Source of the DNA: Delia radicum
Lineage: Eukaryota; Arthropoda; Insecta; Diptera; Anthomyiidae
Reading direction: 5' to 3'
DNA length: 64,000 nt
Assembly (NCBI GenBank): GCA_021234595.1
Contig: CM037853.1
Span: 86,964,202 to 87,028,201, forward strand
Below, piece after piece: positions 45,001-56,948 of this stretch. Numbering within the stretch: the stretch's first letter is position 1; the number at the start of each line of letters is the position of its first letter. The notes under the pieces are model-generated. The model had not been told where the DNA came from. It did not search any database and saw only the letters and a program-made list of their open reading frames with translations. The translations under genes and the position numbers were made by a program.

Positions 45001-47134
45001 TACAAATAACTAGTTAATTTTCCCATTATTTCAATACAAAAAATAATGCGTTACCCTTAATTACTTATTTTTATCACTCTTTTAGAAATCTATTTTTAGA
45101 CTAATTTGTTTTCACTTCTAGTAAGTACATATATAACTACTCATTTTCATTTTTTTTGTAAACGCGAAAGTAATGACATTTTGTGCAAGCAAGTCATTTA
45201 TGTTTTTATCTATCAAGTATAACATTGTCAAAATAACTGTCTATCTATCATGACATTGGTGGAGAATATATAAACCATAAGTGGAACCAAAACAAAATAT
45301 CTATAATCTTTAAAACAAGGTGCGAATAATTATAGAAATGGAGATAACAACCAGATTGAAAGATATACGCAGAATGAATTAGATGTCGCGGCATGTCAAG
45401 ATGTAGTAGTGACGAGGAAAATGATACTAAAAAATACAACTCTAGTAAGACATATAAAAAATCAACCATGGAAGACTTTTGCATCTGTTTTTCATACACA
45501 TAACAAAATTGTGGATTAAAACAACTTAAATTTTACGTTGTCACCGGCTTGTGAAAGTAATTGTCTATTAATTAAATAAAAGACAAAATAAAATATTTAA
45601 ATTGAATAAAAATTAAAAGTTTATATCTAAAATAAATGTTTATAGAGATTAATAATTTAGTGTGGTCAAATAGAAAACAAATATACAGACATTAAAGCCA
45701 CCTAAAGCGAAAGACAAAGACACACTTCATAGGTAGATTTTTATGGTTCCATTTTCTTATTACGAAAAAGGGTTGTTTATGTCATATTTTTTCGTTTCGT
45801 TTCTATAATTATCTGCGGCATTTACGTTTCTTTAAAATATTCATTAAAATATCTGTATAATAAAATTAAACATTTCTATTTATAAATAGAAAAATATAGA
45901 TTTTAATGAAGCTACGTTTTTAATGTTACAAAATATTGAGTAATTTTTGGCCCAAAGTTCATTAAACGATTTTTAGGTAATTATATTCAATAAAGTAAAT
46001 CTGTATTTTTTTATTTATAATTTAAAAATTTTACCTCTATTATGCAGATATTTGAAAGAAACTGCGTTTTTTAATGTTAAAAAATATTGGGACATTTTTG
46101 GCCCCAAGTGCACAAAAGGGTTAATTAAGTTTTTTTCCTTTTTAAATAATAAATAACAACTAGAAAATAATTTAGTCAACTTTCATTCAAATACGAAGAT
46201 ACAACATGATTTTTCGTTATCAATTTCATGAAATCTTTAAAATTTCGAAAACAAATTGACCTTTGACCTTAAAATTTGACATTTGCCGTAGTTCGATTTT
46301 TACCAAATTTTCAGAATATAGTGCTTGTAGTTTGTTTCATAAAACTCGGAATAGCATTAATTGTTACTTGTTAAAAGTAGATAAATTTTACCTTATGATC
46401 GAATTTTGTGCCAAAAAAAGCGTTTTTCTCGAAATCCGCCGAATTTAAATAGCTGCCCTTACTAAATTAAACGTGGGATATGTGTAATTTTTGGTATTTT
46501 TATTTTGAATTTTATACTTAATGAGACCTTAGTGTGCGACACTATTTTTTTTTAATTTTGTTGAATAAAATTTTTTAAAATTTGAAATTGGATATTTGAA
46601 AAATACCCCCAAAAATATTGTTGGTTTTCGACGTCACCTTAGGACAGGATACCGACATCCTAAAAATTAAATATTTCATATCTAACAGTTAATGGGTCCA
46701 GTAAGTAAAAAAAAATATTTTGGTATTTAATTTCGAAAACGTTTAGGATGTGGGCTCGAAATGTTTGATCAAGTGGTATTTGGCACATTAGTGGTCTGGG
46801 GAATTTTTTTTTTACTCGGGTAATTCTCCAGCGATTTTGAATTTTTATATCTTTTTGAAAACACTTTTTTGTCTTCATCTCGATTAATTTATAATATGGA
46901 ATAAAAACTGCTTCAATATTAACAATTTTTTGAAAAAACCCATTTTCCCCCATACAAAACACACTTTCAATTTTCAATCGATTTCCGCCTTGTGTTTTCT
47001 TTATCCAATCGGCACCAAACTTCATATTAAATGTTTTTACATACAAAGGAACGAAACTAGCCCATATCTTGACTTTAGAAATCACTTTCATTTTTTTGGA
47101 CACCTTTAATCGGACACCCATATCGGAAATTTTC
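45001..47134. other. Intergenic DNA, nothing identified
   Basis: No recognised gene or element. A 153-codon minus-strand frame (46660-47121) is Lys/Phe/Ile-rich with no motif I know; I do not call it. Confidence 0.4.
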
Positions 47135-47139
47135 TCATC

Positions 47140-47255
47140 GGAAAGTTATTTTTAGTAAGTCCTTATTATTTGCGTTAAAGTATTGCAGAGAGTAAGCTGG
47201 TGTCATTACTGGTAGGTAGAAAAGTAATGACATATTATTACTGATTCTACAGTGC
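47140..47255 (-). repeat. GTAATGACAT repeat, copy 2
   Basis: Inverted copy of the repeat at 44923 (AGAGAGTAAGCTGGTGTCAT, then GTAATGACAT words). About 47370-47395 carries TTGGAACCATTTGCAA, an end of the 10.1-kb element family. Confidence 0.55.
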
Positions 47256-47395
47256 ACATGAAAGGAATAAATGAAATAAAAAATTAAAGTTTTCAAAATT
47301 TCGAATTTTTGAATTTTGCGAATTTTTAATAAAAAATACACTTTTTTTAAAAAAAATCGATTTTTTCCATTTGGAACCATTTGCAATTAAGCTAG

Positions 47396-48487
47396 GATTT
47401 ATAATGAATGGAAATCGACAAATCGTATTTTAAGGGACCTCCTATTGGTCATACAGAACTACATTTCATTTAGCACTAATTTTTTTGTTTGACATAACAA
47501 ATTTACATTCAACACACATACATACATTTTAGGCTTTTATGATATGTTTTTTATTTGATTTTGTATTTTATTTTTTTTTTTTGTGAAAAGAACTTCACTA
47601 CTGATCTGAAAAAAAATATAGTCACGTGCTAATTTTTATGTCGTTTTTTTATATTTTTCATCATAACTTTTTTTTGTTCTCACTCCACATTTTCATTACG
47701 TTACCATTGTTAATAAAATGTGAATGAAATGAAACAAACAACAACGTTTTTTGTTTTATATTGGCAATAAACATTTTATGGGTTGTTTTTCTTTGTTGGA
47801 GTGAAAAAAAAAGAAAGAAAAAAAGTTTCGTTTTTTGTAATTGTTTTTTTTTTTATATACAAACTGTTCACGATTGTAGGATAAAAATAAAATATTAAAT
47901 ATAGTATATAAAATATTCATATAAAGTTAAATGTTTTTTGTGGTGTATGTTTAATCTTAAAGCCGGGATAAAAAAATTAAAATATTTATGATATTGTTAA
48001 AATTTATGCATTCAGCTTTCGACAGTTTAAATTCAAATTTTATCATAGAGTTGGAGTTACCTTAAAATAGACATTGGGGTGCGATCAAACTTAATGGTTG
48101 AAATGTTTTTCTAAAGACCACAATTTTTTTTTGGACTTTCATATTTTTTTAAGACCTTATACAAAAACATTTTTTTTTGAATTAATTCTAGGGATAGTAT
48201 TGGCCCTCAATGAAACCATTTGGATACCAAAATTGCAAAAAAAGAGTTAAGTGTTAAGTTTCAAATTTACATTTGTAAAATATTTTTGTTTATTTTATAA
48301 AACTTTTTTCCATAATAACACTAAGCAACTCGGGAAATAACACAAGAGCTAATTTTACTGGCGTACCAAGTTTTTTTTTTCAATTATGGGCCATATTTTT
48401 CGCAAAATTGCTTTAAAATTATGCATGTTTTAACGAGGTTTTTTATGCATAACATTTTAAAAATAATATAGTTTATCTTAATTTTGT
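47396..48487. other. AT-rich DNA, nothing identified
   Basis: Long T runs but no element ends or coding frame recognised. Confidence 0.4.
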
Positions 48488-48496
48488 ATGGTAAAT

Positions 48497-48899
48497 ACTA
48501 TACTTAGAATCCTATGTAGGTAAATATCACTGCAAATGTAGTTAAAAACAAATGAAATTTCACTTAAAAAAAGGACGACTTATATTTCAGTAAATTCAAC
48601 TAACATTGTAATTTGTTTTTTAATGTTCAAAAAATGACTAACAACTGTAGCAAAAATTAACCACATGCTAGTAAAAAATAAACAAACATTTATTTAAAAA
48701 AAAAAAAAAACTACTGTAAAAAATGAATGTAAAATCATAAAACAGTCATTTGATGTGGTTTATTTTTTTAAATGAACTACAAGGTTAGTAAAAAATTAAA
48801 TTTCTTCTACAAATGACTGACATTTACATTAAAAATAAAGAAACTGTATTACAACCCAAAACAACGACATATTTTTAAAGCAGAAGTTCCCTGAGTGTA
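48497..48899. mobile_element. MITE, uninterrupted copy
   Basis: Collinear, in reverse orientation, with both flanks of the interrupted MITE at 42379-43259. It ends TTCCCTGAGTGTA on the right and TATACTTAGAATCC on the left. It lacks the 439-bp segment, so it serves as the empty-site reference. Confidence 0.68.
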
Positions 48900-49136
48900 G
48901 GGTTTTGCAATTACTCGGGTTTGGTTTTGTTCGGGTAAACGAGTAACTCGATTAATTGAGTAAGATTTTAAAATTACTAGAGTAGCTCGAATAATTTTAA
49001 TAATTTTATTTCATTAATTTTTCATTAAAACTACATAATAGCACCAATAAAATATACAAAATCAGAAGTTCCGAAATGTATTTTTATCAAAATTAGGTAA
49101 TTTTTTTATATTTTTTTATTAATTAATATAAATGAT

Positions 49137-49690
49137 TGATATAATTTTTATTGTTAATAAAAATTATGATTTATTCGACCTTTATTGTGCAATGAAAATG
49201 AAGTTATTCAAGTTTTCATTGCACAATAAAGGTCGAATAAATCATAATTTTTATTAACAATAAAAATTATATCAATCATTTGTAAAAAGACATAGTATGG
49301 TCTTAGTTTGTTAGTTCCCCTTTAAATAAAATGGGAAACATGAACGAAAAATGTGTATTGTAATCTACCAAAGGTGGGTACTACACAAAAACATAAAGTA
49401 TTTCAATTTGTTTTTTGATTATTATTGGTAACTTCAAATACTTCTCATTTTGTTAGAAAAATGAGTTATATATATTTTCAAGTTTAAGCATAATGATGTT
49501 ACCACTCTTTCTAAATTGTTCTGATGATGGGGAACTAGAAACTCCCCGAAATAGATCTATCAACAAATTCTTGGAGGTGTGGTCAAAGAATAAATTGAAA
49601 AACTAAAAAATTCTATAATTTATTTACTAGGACAATATTCTGGTAAATAAATGTAGAATACGACCTCGAACTTGAATAACTTCATTTTCA
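49137..49690. mobile_element. Penelope-like ribozyme element, copy 4
   Basis: Starts with a 140-bp hairpin (49137-49278) whose arms contain TTATTCGACCTTTATTGTGC and GCAATGAAAATG. After an unrelated-looking stretch comes a right arm (about 49420-49690) with a hammerhead motif. A SINE begins at its right end. Confidence 0.62.
49513..49569 (+). ncRNA. Hammerhead ribozyme motif e, with compensatory changes
   Basis: CUGAUGA is at 49521-49527 and GAAA at 49548-49551; the AUC triplet ends at 49561. Stem II is GGGGA with UCCCC instead of GGGAA with UUCCC. Stem I is UUGUU with AACAA instead of GUGUU with AACAC. In both stems a base pair changed on both sides, keeping pairing. The best evidence that the fold matters. 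Confidence 0.76.
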
Positions 49691-49857
49691 TTAATTAATA
49701 TAATTACAAATTATATCCAATTACGCTAACCTAGCACTAGCTACTATGGCTTTCGGCGCATTGTAGCGAAAACAGACCAGTGCCTCTGGTGGGAATCTAA
49801 CCCACGACCCCCACACTGATAAGCCAGCACGCTACCAACTAGCCTACCGGGGCGCAC
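49691..49857 (-). mobile_element. tRNA-derived SINE, copy 4
   Basis: Close to the family consensus, with the tRNA-like head at the right; the B box on the minus strand has one change (GTTAGATTCC). It is inserted at the end of ribozyme element copy 4. A clean target-site duplication was not made out. Confidence 0.85.
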
Positions 49858-50250
49858 AAAAATTAAGTAATTAATTTAAAGTTTAAGAGAATTCTTAATT
49901 GATATACAATTGAGGTATTTAACTTTTTTTTCATTTTTATAAAGTTCGACTTTAAGCATTTTGTGCAAATATCAAAAATAATATGGCATAGCAGTCTATG
50001 CCTTAAAAAAAATATATAAAGAACAATTATATTACTTTCTCGTTGTTCTTAAAAAATTGTTTTCACCAAATTCGTTGAAGTTTGGAAGACAGATTTTTGT
50101 TTGGTTTATTTTTTTAATATAAAATTTTTTAATTAAAATGAAAATTATTCCAGTTCGAGGCAATACTCTATATTTCTTTATTAGGATATTGTCCTAACAA
50201 ATAATCTATAAAGTTTTTGTTTTAAAATTTATTAATTGACCCTTTCAGGA

Positions 50251-50305
50251 ATGTGTTGATAGATCTATTTCGGGAATTTTCTAGGTTCTCATCATCAGAA
50301 CACGT
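50251..50305 (-). ncRNA. Hammerhead ribozyme motif f
   Basis: Same as motif a except one change in the 5' side of stem II (GAGAA), which leaves one mismatched pair. The core boxes are intact. Confidence 0.65.
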
Positions 50306-50958
50306 TTTGAAAGAGGTAACAATACCATGCAAAACATCAAGTATTCATATAAACTAGTTTCCTCACTAAATGAGAACTAATATATATATGAGGTCGAAGT
50401 TAAAGATTATCATTAATGATCAAAAAATAAATTGAAAACTTGTTTTTTTGTGTGTATGTCAACCTTTGGTAAATATTCAATACAAGTTTTTGTTTCTTTT
50501 CCTTTTGATTTGTACATTTGTTTTTAAAAACAATATGTACAGGGGAAGTAGTAAACAAGAACATATTTTGTCTTTTATACAAGTTTGATATAATTTTTAT
50601 TAAAAATAAATATTATGTTTTTTTCGACCTTTAATTGTGCAATGAAAATGAAATGAAAATTGTGCAATGAAAAAGGTCGAAAAAAAACATAATTTTTATT
50701 TTTATCAAACTTGTATGTAAGTATGATCTTGTTTTCTACTTCAACTGTACATTTTGTTTTTAAAAACAAATGTACAAATCAAAAGCAAAAGAAACAAAAA
50801 ATTGTACCAAAAATTTACCAAATGTACACATGCACACAAAAACCAAGTTTTCAATTTATTTTTTGATCAACGGTGATAATCTTTAACTTCGAGCTCATAT
50901 ATATATTAGTTCTCATTTAGTGAATACTTGATGTTTTGCATGGTATTCCTCCTTCAAA

Positions 50959-51013
50959 ACTTGTTCTGATGATGGGAACCTAGAAAATTCCCGAAATAGA
51001 TCTATCAACACAT
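50959..51013 (+). ncRNA. Hammerhead ribozyme motif g
   Basis: Core boxes and stems II and III are identical to motif b. Stem I has one change (ACUUGUU), leaving a mismatch with AACAC at its fifth pair. Confidence 0.68.
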
Positions 51014-51175
51014 TCCTGAAAGGGTCAACTAATAAATTTGAAAACATAAACTCTATAGATTATTTGTTAGGAAATATAGAGTATGGTTTCGAACTTGAAT
51101 AATTTTCATTTTAATTGCACAATTAAAGGTCAAAAAAACATAATTTTTATTTTTAATAAAAATTATAACAAACTT

Positions 51176-51800
51176 GTATAAAATTTTTTATTTATGTGAT
51201 TAAGGCCCGATTACCAAATGTCCAGGTAAAATTTAACAAACAGTTAAATTGAAAATTTATATGGGAAACAACAAAAAAAAATGTGTAGGTTAAATGTACA
51301 TTGTGAGGTCAAATGAGGCTAAGTTGAATAGATCCCAATGAAAGTAGAGACTGAATGGCCCAATCCGTGCTATATACCACCAAAAGAGGATGAATTAAGT
51401 TCAATTAAAATCATCTAATAAATGTTAACACTGCGATGGATAAAAAACAAGTTTCCTACACCGTCACTTTTTTGATTAACTTGTTCTGCTCCTAGCAATT
51501 AGGATACTTAAAATACCAAACAAAATCCGAATCACTCACTTTTTGTTAAGCTTCGATTTGTAAACGAAATAAAGATCCGTTCTATTTATTATTTTGCACA
51601 TATAATCTGACAATATTGTAAACCCTGATAAAAAATATCGCAAAAAATTTTATGTATACAAGTTAATAATGTCGATTTGGACAAAATATGCCATGACGAT
51701 CACATATGGTTTGTGTCAATAATAACATATATAGTATTTTGGAGGGTAAACATCTGTCATTATAATTCAGTATTCGATATACGCCAAAGTGTAAACATAC
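51176..51800. other. Intergenic DNA, nothing identified
   Basis: No gene or repeat recognised. The part just before 51823 may be the 5' untranslated end of the mariner that follows; its inverted end was not found. Confidence 0.35.
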
Positions 51801-51822
51801 ATTTTTTTCAATCGCTATAATA

Positions 51823-52385
51823 ATGTCGAATTTTCTGCCTAAAAAAGATGTTATAACCTTCTCTCATTTGAAGAAAACGGCTGCTGGAAGTTATAGATTG
51901 TTGGTAGAAGCTTACGGTCAACATGTACCAACTCAAAAAACTTGTGAACGATCGTTTGCCCGATTCAAAAGTTGTGATTTCGACACAGAACACAAGGACA
52001 GGCCTGGTCAGCCGAAAAAGTGCGCCCCGGTAGGCTAGTTGGTAGCGTGCTGGCTTATCATTGCGGGGGTCGTGGGTTCGATTCCCACCAGAGGCACTGG
52101 TCTGTTTTCGCTACAACGCGCCAAAGGCCATAGTAGGTAGTGCTCGGTTAGGGTAACAGTATATAATTTGTAATTATATGATTACTAATTAATAAAATAA
52201 AAAAATAATTGAAAATTGAATTGAAATTGGTCAGCCGAAAAAGTTTGAAGATGAAGAATTGGACGCTTTACTCCACGAAGATTGTTGTCAAACGCAAGAA
52301 GAACTTGCATTATCATTGGGAGTCACACAACAAGTAATCAATGGTCGGTACTCATGTTTTCGATTTAAGTGGTCGATTTTGTAGC
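51823..52385 (+). pseudogene. 5' part of a mariner transposase, split by a SINE
   Basis: Begins MSNFLPKKDVITFSHLKKTA and continues through CERSFARFKSCDFDTEHKD to RPGQPKK. The SINE interrupts at 52021-52227, and after it the frame resumes with FEDEELDALLHEDCCQTQEE and LALSLGVTQQVI before ending at a stop near 52385. This is the N-terminal DNA-binding half of a mariner transposase: the first helix-turn-helix region, the linker with RPGQPKK, and the second helix-turn-helix. The catalytic domain is absent. With the SINE and one copy of its duplication set aside the two halves are contiguous, so the SINE landed in an already present mariner copy. Confidence 0.85.
52021..52227 (+). mobile_element. 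tRNA-derived SINE, copy 5 (best preserved)
   Basis: Flanked by a perfect 16-bp duplication TGGTCAGCCGAAAAAG (52005-52020 and 52228-52243). Head with GGCTAGTTGGTAGCGTG and B box GGTTCGATTCC, body with TTTTCGCTACAACGCGCC, and tail AATTAATAAAATAAAAAAAT plus a short extension. At 207 bp it gives the clearest full-length view of the family. Long duplications like this arise from LINE-type reverse transcriptase acting in trans. Confidence 0.93.
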
Positions 52386-52667
52386 GCAGTGTAATCATTT
52401 TAAACGAAAAAGCAATTCCCAAAACAAATTAAAATAAAGTTTTTAAATGTTTATTTGTTTATTTTCTAATGCATAGTATTACTTTGTTAATTTGTATTGT
52501 ATATCATGAGAATTTTAAATGCACACACAGATGGAAGTAAAATAATAATTAGTTATTTCTAATAAATATGTATGTAGTTAGGTAATACTATTTGTTTATA
52601 ATTTCAATGAAAATATTGTTCTTATCCCTTGGTGATAAACAGAAATATTAAACAATCAATCTCAGCG
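52386..52667. other. Short non-coding spacer
   Basis: Nothing recognised. Confidence 0.35.
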
Positions 52668-52750
52668 TAGAAACGGTAATGACATGACATTACTTTTCTC
52701 ACTACCAGTAATGACACCAGCTAACTCTCTGCATTACTTTAATACAAATA
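52668..52750 (+). repeat. GTAATGACAT repeat, copy 3
   Basis: GCGTAGAAACGGTAATGACA to CTCTGCATTACTTTAA, matching the copies at 44923 and 47150. Confidence 0.6.
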
Positions 52751-52944
52751 ATAAGTTGGGTAGAAGGGGTAGCATTTGTAACTATTTTTAAGTCGCTGTC
52801 GTTACTCAACCAAAATTTTTTTGGGAAAAATTATTTATTATCTAATATTTTACATTTTTTAACTTTAATTTGTTAAGTAATGATATGTCATTATTTTGCG
52901 CGACATCCACATATAAAAGTAATGGGATTTGTAATGACAATTGT

Positions 52945-53145
52945 AAGTACTTGCCATTACTGGCAGAGCACTTGCTTAAGACGTTTTACCAGAGTTTCCA
53001 AAAAACGTGTTGCCAATATTTGTTTTACAATCATTTCAGTGGTCTACAAAAAAAATTATTGGCAACGAATTCGCTGAGACCACTTTACCAACGTTGGGAG
53101 AAAGTGTTTTCGCAGTGCTATCCAGTGAAAAATTGGTAAAGCATT
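52945..53145. repeat. TGGCAA/TTGCCA repeat stretch
   Basis: Contains ACTGGCAGAGCACTTGC, GTGTTGCCAATATT and CTTTACCAACGTTGG words, related to the foldback at 60255-61338. The overlapping short open frames here are not genes. Confidence 0.45.
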
Positions 53146-53397
53146 TATTTTTTAAAAATTATGACGCTTTGTTTAAAAAAAATTGTAGTCGGTTTCAGAC
53201 AAACTTTTTTTTTTTTGATTTTTTTTATACTTTTTAATATTTTTGTCATATAAAATTAATTTTTTTGTTTCTCTAAAAGCTCTTTTAAGATCAAGTTGTT
53301 TCCATCAAACCTTACGCCAGTGCTGACATATTTGAACAGCCCACTGTTACCCAGCAGTTACCATTTAGTTATGTTTTAAGCTAACAAGTATTATATG

Positions 53398-53472
53398 TTT
53401 CGTTAGCTCAGTGGATAGAGCTGTCTGCTGTCAATCTGGCTACCAGGGTTCGAATACCGGAGGGACCAAAAA
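53398..53472 (+). tRNA. tRNA-like sequence, likely pseudogene
   Basis: A box GTTAGCTCAGTGGATAGAGC and B box GGTTCGAATACC are well formed and the stretch ends GGGACCA. The anticodon stem does not pair, and the T arm appears to have one extra base. It lies within sequence related to the TTGCCA repeats, so it may be the head of another tRNA-derived element. Confidence 0.45.
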
Positions 53473-54440
53473 TTATACATGAACTTTTTCTTAATTTTAT
53501 TTTGGAAAACAAATTTTTAGACCCTCTATTTTATGGTTTTACCAACATTTTGTCAACGTTGGAAATTCTTTAAGACTTGTTTGTTATTTACTTTTTATGT
53601 TTACGAAAAATTACACTTTAGGGTTACTCACGATGGTGATTTGCATCGTCTATACTGCTCAAGGCTGAGATATTGCAAATAACCGTTTTTTGCAAAGACA
53701 CTATAAAACCAAGATTTTTTAAAATTAGTGATAGCGGAAATTAAACTCAATGACTGCTGACAGTTTTGACATATTTATGCAACAACAAGAAATACAACGA
53801 AATGATCACTTTAGGGAACATGCCATAATAGGGAACAGGCCATAATAGGGAACATTCCCTTACTTAAATCAAGTAAGTAATATGCTATTGAATAACCAAC
53901 CGTCTCGCGGCCACTTCTTCTTCTTCAATTGACTTCTTATTTACCACCGGAATGTTATAATTCGTTAAAAACAATCAATTTTTACAATAAAAATTCAAAA
54001 GTTGTAAATTTTTGTTACTTTTGGTTATACCAATTGTAATACAGCTATTACATTTCAGAAGAATTGTGTTGAAAAATGTAATTTTGAGTGTATGACCTTG
54101 TAGTAAATTCAATTTAATATCATGAGGGGTGAAAAAATATATAAATTTTTTTTAATCTACAATCACTTTTCCCATCCCTGTGATTTGTTTGTTTAGACAA
54201 TAAACAATTTGAAATTTTAGACATCACAAACTATTTAATCCCTGTAATCAACACATGTTCACATTACGGACATACAATTAAACTTGAACTGTAAACTAAA
54301 CACAAGAGACAGCACAAAAATATATATTTGTAATGAATATTGTAATCTATGGCAATGATATGTGGGGGAGCATGTTATCGTTTTGATTATAGAAATAATT
54401 TGTCACCTTAAAGGAATTTTCTTATTATCTATATATACAT
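53473..54440. other. Intergenic DNA
   Basis: About 53725-53870 is the dispersed repeat also seen at 43330. Otherwise nothing recognised. Confidence 0.4.
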
Positions 54441-54953
54441 AAGAATAAAGTTACTCACTCACTCACTGCTTGACTGACTAACTGGCTGGCTCACTGACGG
54501 CAGACTGATTCAAAATCGCACAGGGGCGATTTCTGGAAATTCTACTGGGAGGGCAAAAAAAAGGGAAAAATTGTCTTCTTAACGGTCTGCCTAAACAGCC
54601 TTATTAAAAAGCTGAAATTTTTAATATCTACTTTTTCGGATATGGCCTAATTCCCTGGTATGTAAGCTTATGGATGTTTTTCCCAGCATCGTGGTAAAAT
54701 AGGGCCTAAAAAGGAAGAAGTCCGCTGAAGCTAGGAACGTGACATTTGGTATGTGGGTTCCCAATCAGAAATAGACAATATCACAGAAAATCCTACGGGA
54801 AGGGGTAAAAAGGGAAAAGCCTACCACTTGGAGCACTAACGAGGTACTTCAATTTTGGTACTGACGGCATTTTTGGATATTCCTACGGAGAGGGACAAAA
54901 AATGAAAAAGTCTCTTCGCCTATATAATGAATGATTATATAAATATATCTCAA

Positions 54954-55139
54954 TGAGCGTTCCTGTAGTTGGTAGCGTGCTTGACTATCAGTGAGGGAGT
55001 TGTGGGTTCGATTCCCACCAGAGGCTCGGGTCAGACGTCGCTTTCAAGACCAATAGTCTTCGTCACTCTAGTGCTAGGTTGGTGTATTAGTATATAATTA
55101 ATTATATGATCAATAATGTAAATAAATAAAAATAAATAC
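54954..55139 (+). mobile_element. tRNA-derived SINE, copy 6 (diverged)
   Basis: GTTGGTAGCGTGCTTG, then GTGGGTTCGATTCCCACCAG (perfect B box). A body diverged from the main family (TTCAAGACCAATAGTCTTCG) and an AATAAATAAAAATAAATA tail follow. It may represent a separate subfamily. Confidence 0.8.
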
Positions 55140-56880
55140 ATATCTGAACTCTGGTATAATTGGATAGACTAAAATTTTGGATATAATTAGATATGGTCAT
55201 ATTTGGTCATATATAAAAATTTTTACTAGGCTTATCATTAGTAGGCATCTGTAGAGCGAAATTTTGGACATAATTACGGGAGGGGGCAGAAAGGGTAAAA
55301 GTATCCCCCTTACCCCTGCCCAAACCACTAAAGCGAGGAACTTAAAATTTGGTATTTGATTTCCATATCACGAGTAGTACACTGTGAGAATTCTCTGCAT
55401 AATAGAAACGAATTATTGCATTAGATCAATTAAATGTCACTGGCACTCTTACATTCAAACTATTCATTAAATTAATGCAGTTGTGAGATTTTATTTGTTC
55501 GGTTTTAGATCATGACAAATTTTCCTCTAAATTAACAGAAAAATTATAATTTTTATATGATAATTTACTTTGACTATTAGAAAAAAAAACACAGAAAAAG
55601 TTATTAGACACTAGCATGAATGGAATGCATTTTCTGACCCACTACGGTCTTCATCAACATTCTTCGTGCCATTTTAGTGTTAATCGTAAATATCATCTAT
55701 TTAACTCACACGTTGAAGAAATTGGGTAACGTTAAATCCCACATTACTCTGTGTGTTGAGTTAGAATGAAATTTACCACGAACGATTTCTATTTATAGTG
55801 TGTTTGTTTTTTCTCTAGTCATTATCATAGTTGCCAGTTTAACTTTCAGTTAAAACTTTAAATGGCAGTTCTTTTCTCTAATGTTATCATATAGTTTTTC
55901 ATAAAATTTAATGAAAAATTTTATTTTATTTATTAAAAATTTCAATAAAAATAATTTTATTAAAACTATGAAACTTTTTCATAAAGTTTAAGAAATTTTT
56001 CATTCACATTGTGAAGAAAACTTCAGTAGTTTTATCAAAAATTTCATTAAAAGTCGTCCAAAAAATTCTCTCTTTGTAAGGCTAAAAAGGGGAAAGTCTG
56101 TTACTTGGCGGCCTGGAAAACCGCTGAAGCTAGGAACTTGAAATTTGGTATGTGGGTTTCTAACAGGAGTATACACCTTTATAGAGCGGATTTTTGGAAA
56201 TTCATACGAGGACGAATCGAATTCATACGTTTCTTAGAATATGACCTAACCGTATTCATATATTACTTTTAGCAATTTTGGTCAGGAACATGGTAAAAAT
56301 AAGTGTTGAAATAGGCAAACGTTTTTTCTCGTAACGGACAGTCTAAACCGCTAATCCAGCGTGAAGTGCTGCCCTTTAACACATGTTTCATGGAATACTT
56401 CCATAATCACTGTTAAAGTTCTTTTAGAATTCTCATCAGGAATGTACTATTGATTGGTGTAAAAATAAAAATATTTAAGTTAATAAGTTCGTTCTTCCAT
56501 CACCTAGGATGGGAAATTCCTGCTGTCGGCTTCATGTACCCTTTTAGTTAGAAATCTTAAATTTTCAATATTTTTGACTGTTGTATGAGCTAATTCATAT
56601 TATATTTTGGAACTTTTGAAAAGAACGGCGGCAAATAATTGAAAATATCATTTTAATCTGTAAAATTAGCAAAAACTTTTACTAAATATTTGTAGACTCA
56701 AAATAGCAAACAAAAACTGTAATGTAGAGTTGGCGAATTTATTGAAGCTTTTTAATTCATAGCCATGATTCATTACTTTACTTTGATGGGGTTAAGTGCT
56801 ATGGGAACACCGAAGGTGTGCACTGCGATACATATGAGGGATAGAAATCTCATATATATTATTTTTCTAAATTGTTGTTG

Positions 56881-56948
56881 TCGTCACCGGGAATCGAACC
56901 CGGGACCATCTGTGTAACAGTCCAACGCGCTAACCATTACACCATTTT
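56881..56948 (-). tRNA. tRNA-like sequence on the minus strand, likely pseudogene
   Basis: Perfect T arm (CCGGG TTCGATT CCCGG) and an A box (TGGTGTAATGGTTAGCGCG). The anticodon loop CTGTTAC suggests GTT (asparagine type). Anticodon and acceptor stems are poorly paired, so a working tRNA is doubtful; it may be the promoter head of a SINE. Confidence 0.45.

Larger units (their letters stand above)
50130..51175. mobile_element. Penelope-like ribozyme element, copy 5: 1-kb inverted dimer
   Basis: Two arms of about 500 bp, almost mirror images around 50650, each with the full unit: outer AATTATTC-GTTCGAGG end, hammerhead, TTAGTTCTCATTTAGTGA block, TGTACATTTGTTTTTAAAAA block and inner TTCGACCTTTAATTGTGCAA block. 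This is the most complete copy here and defines the repeat unit. No open frame for reverse transcriptase. Confidence 0.7.

Noticed and set aside
46660..47121. 153-codon minus-strand frame
   Set aside because: No recognisable family, biased composition and no supporting signals; could be chance in AT-rich DNA. A protein search would decide.
54460..54500. CTCACTCACTG / GACTGACTAACTGG tetranucleotide-like stretch
   Set aside because: A simple repeat of ordinary kind; mentioned only as the start of the dispersed repeat.
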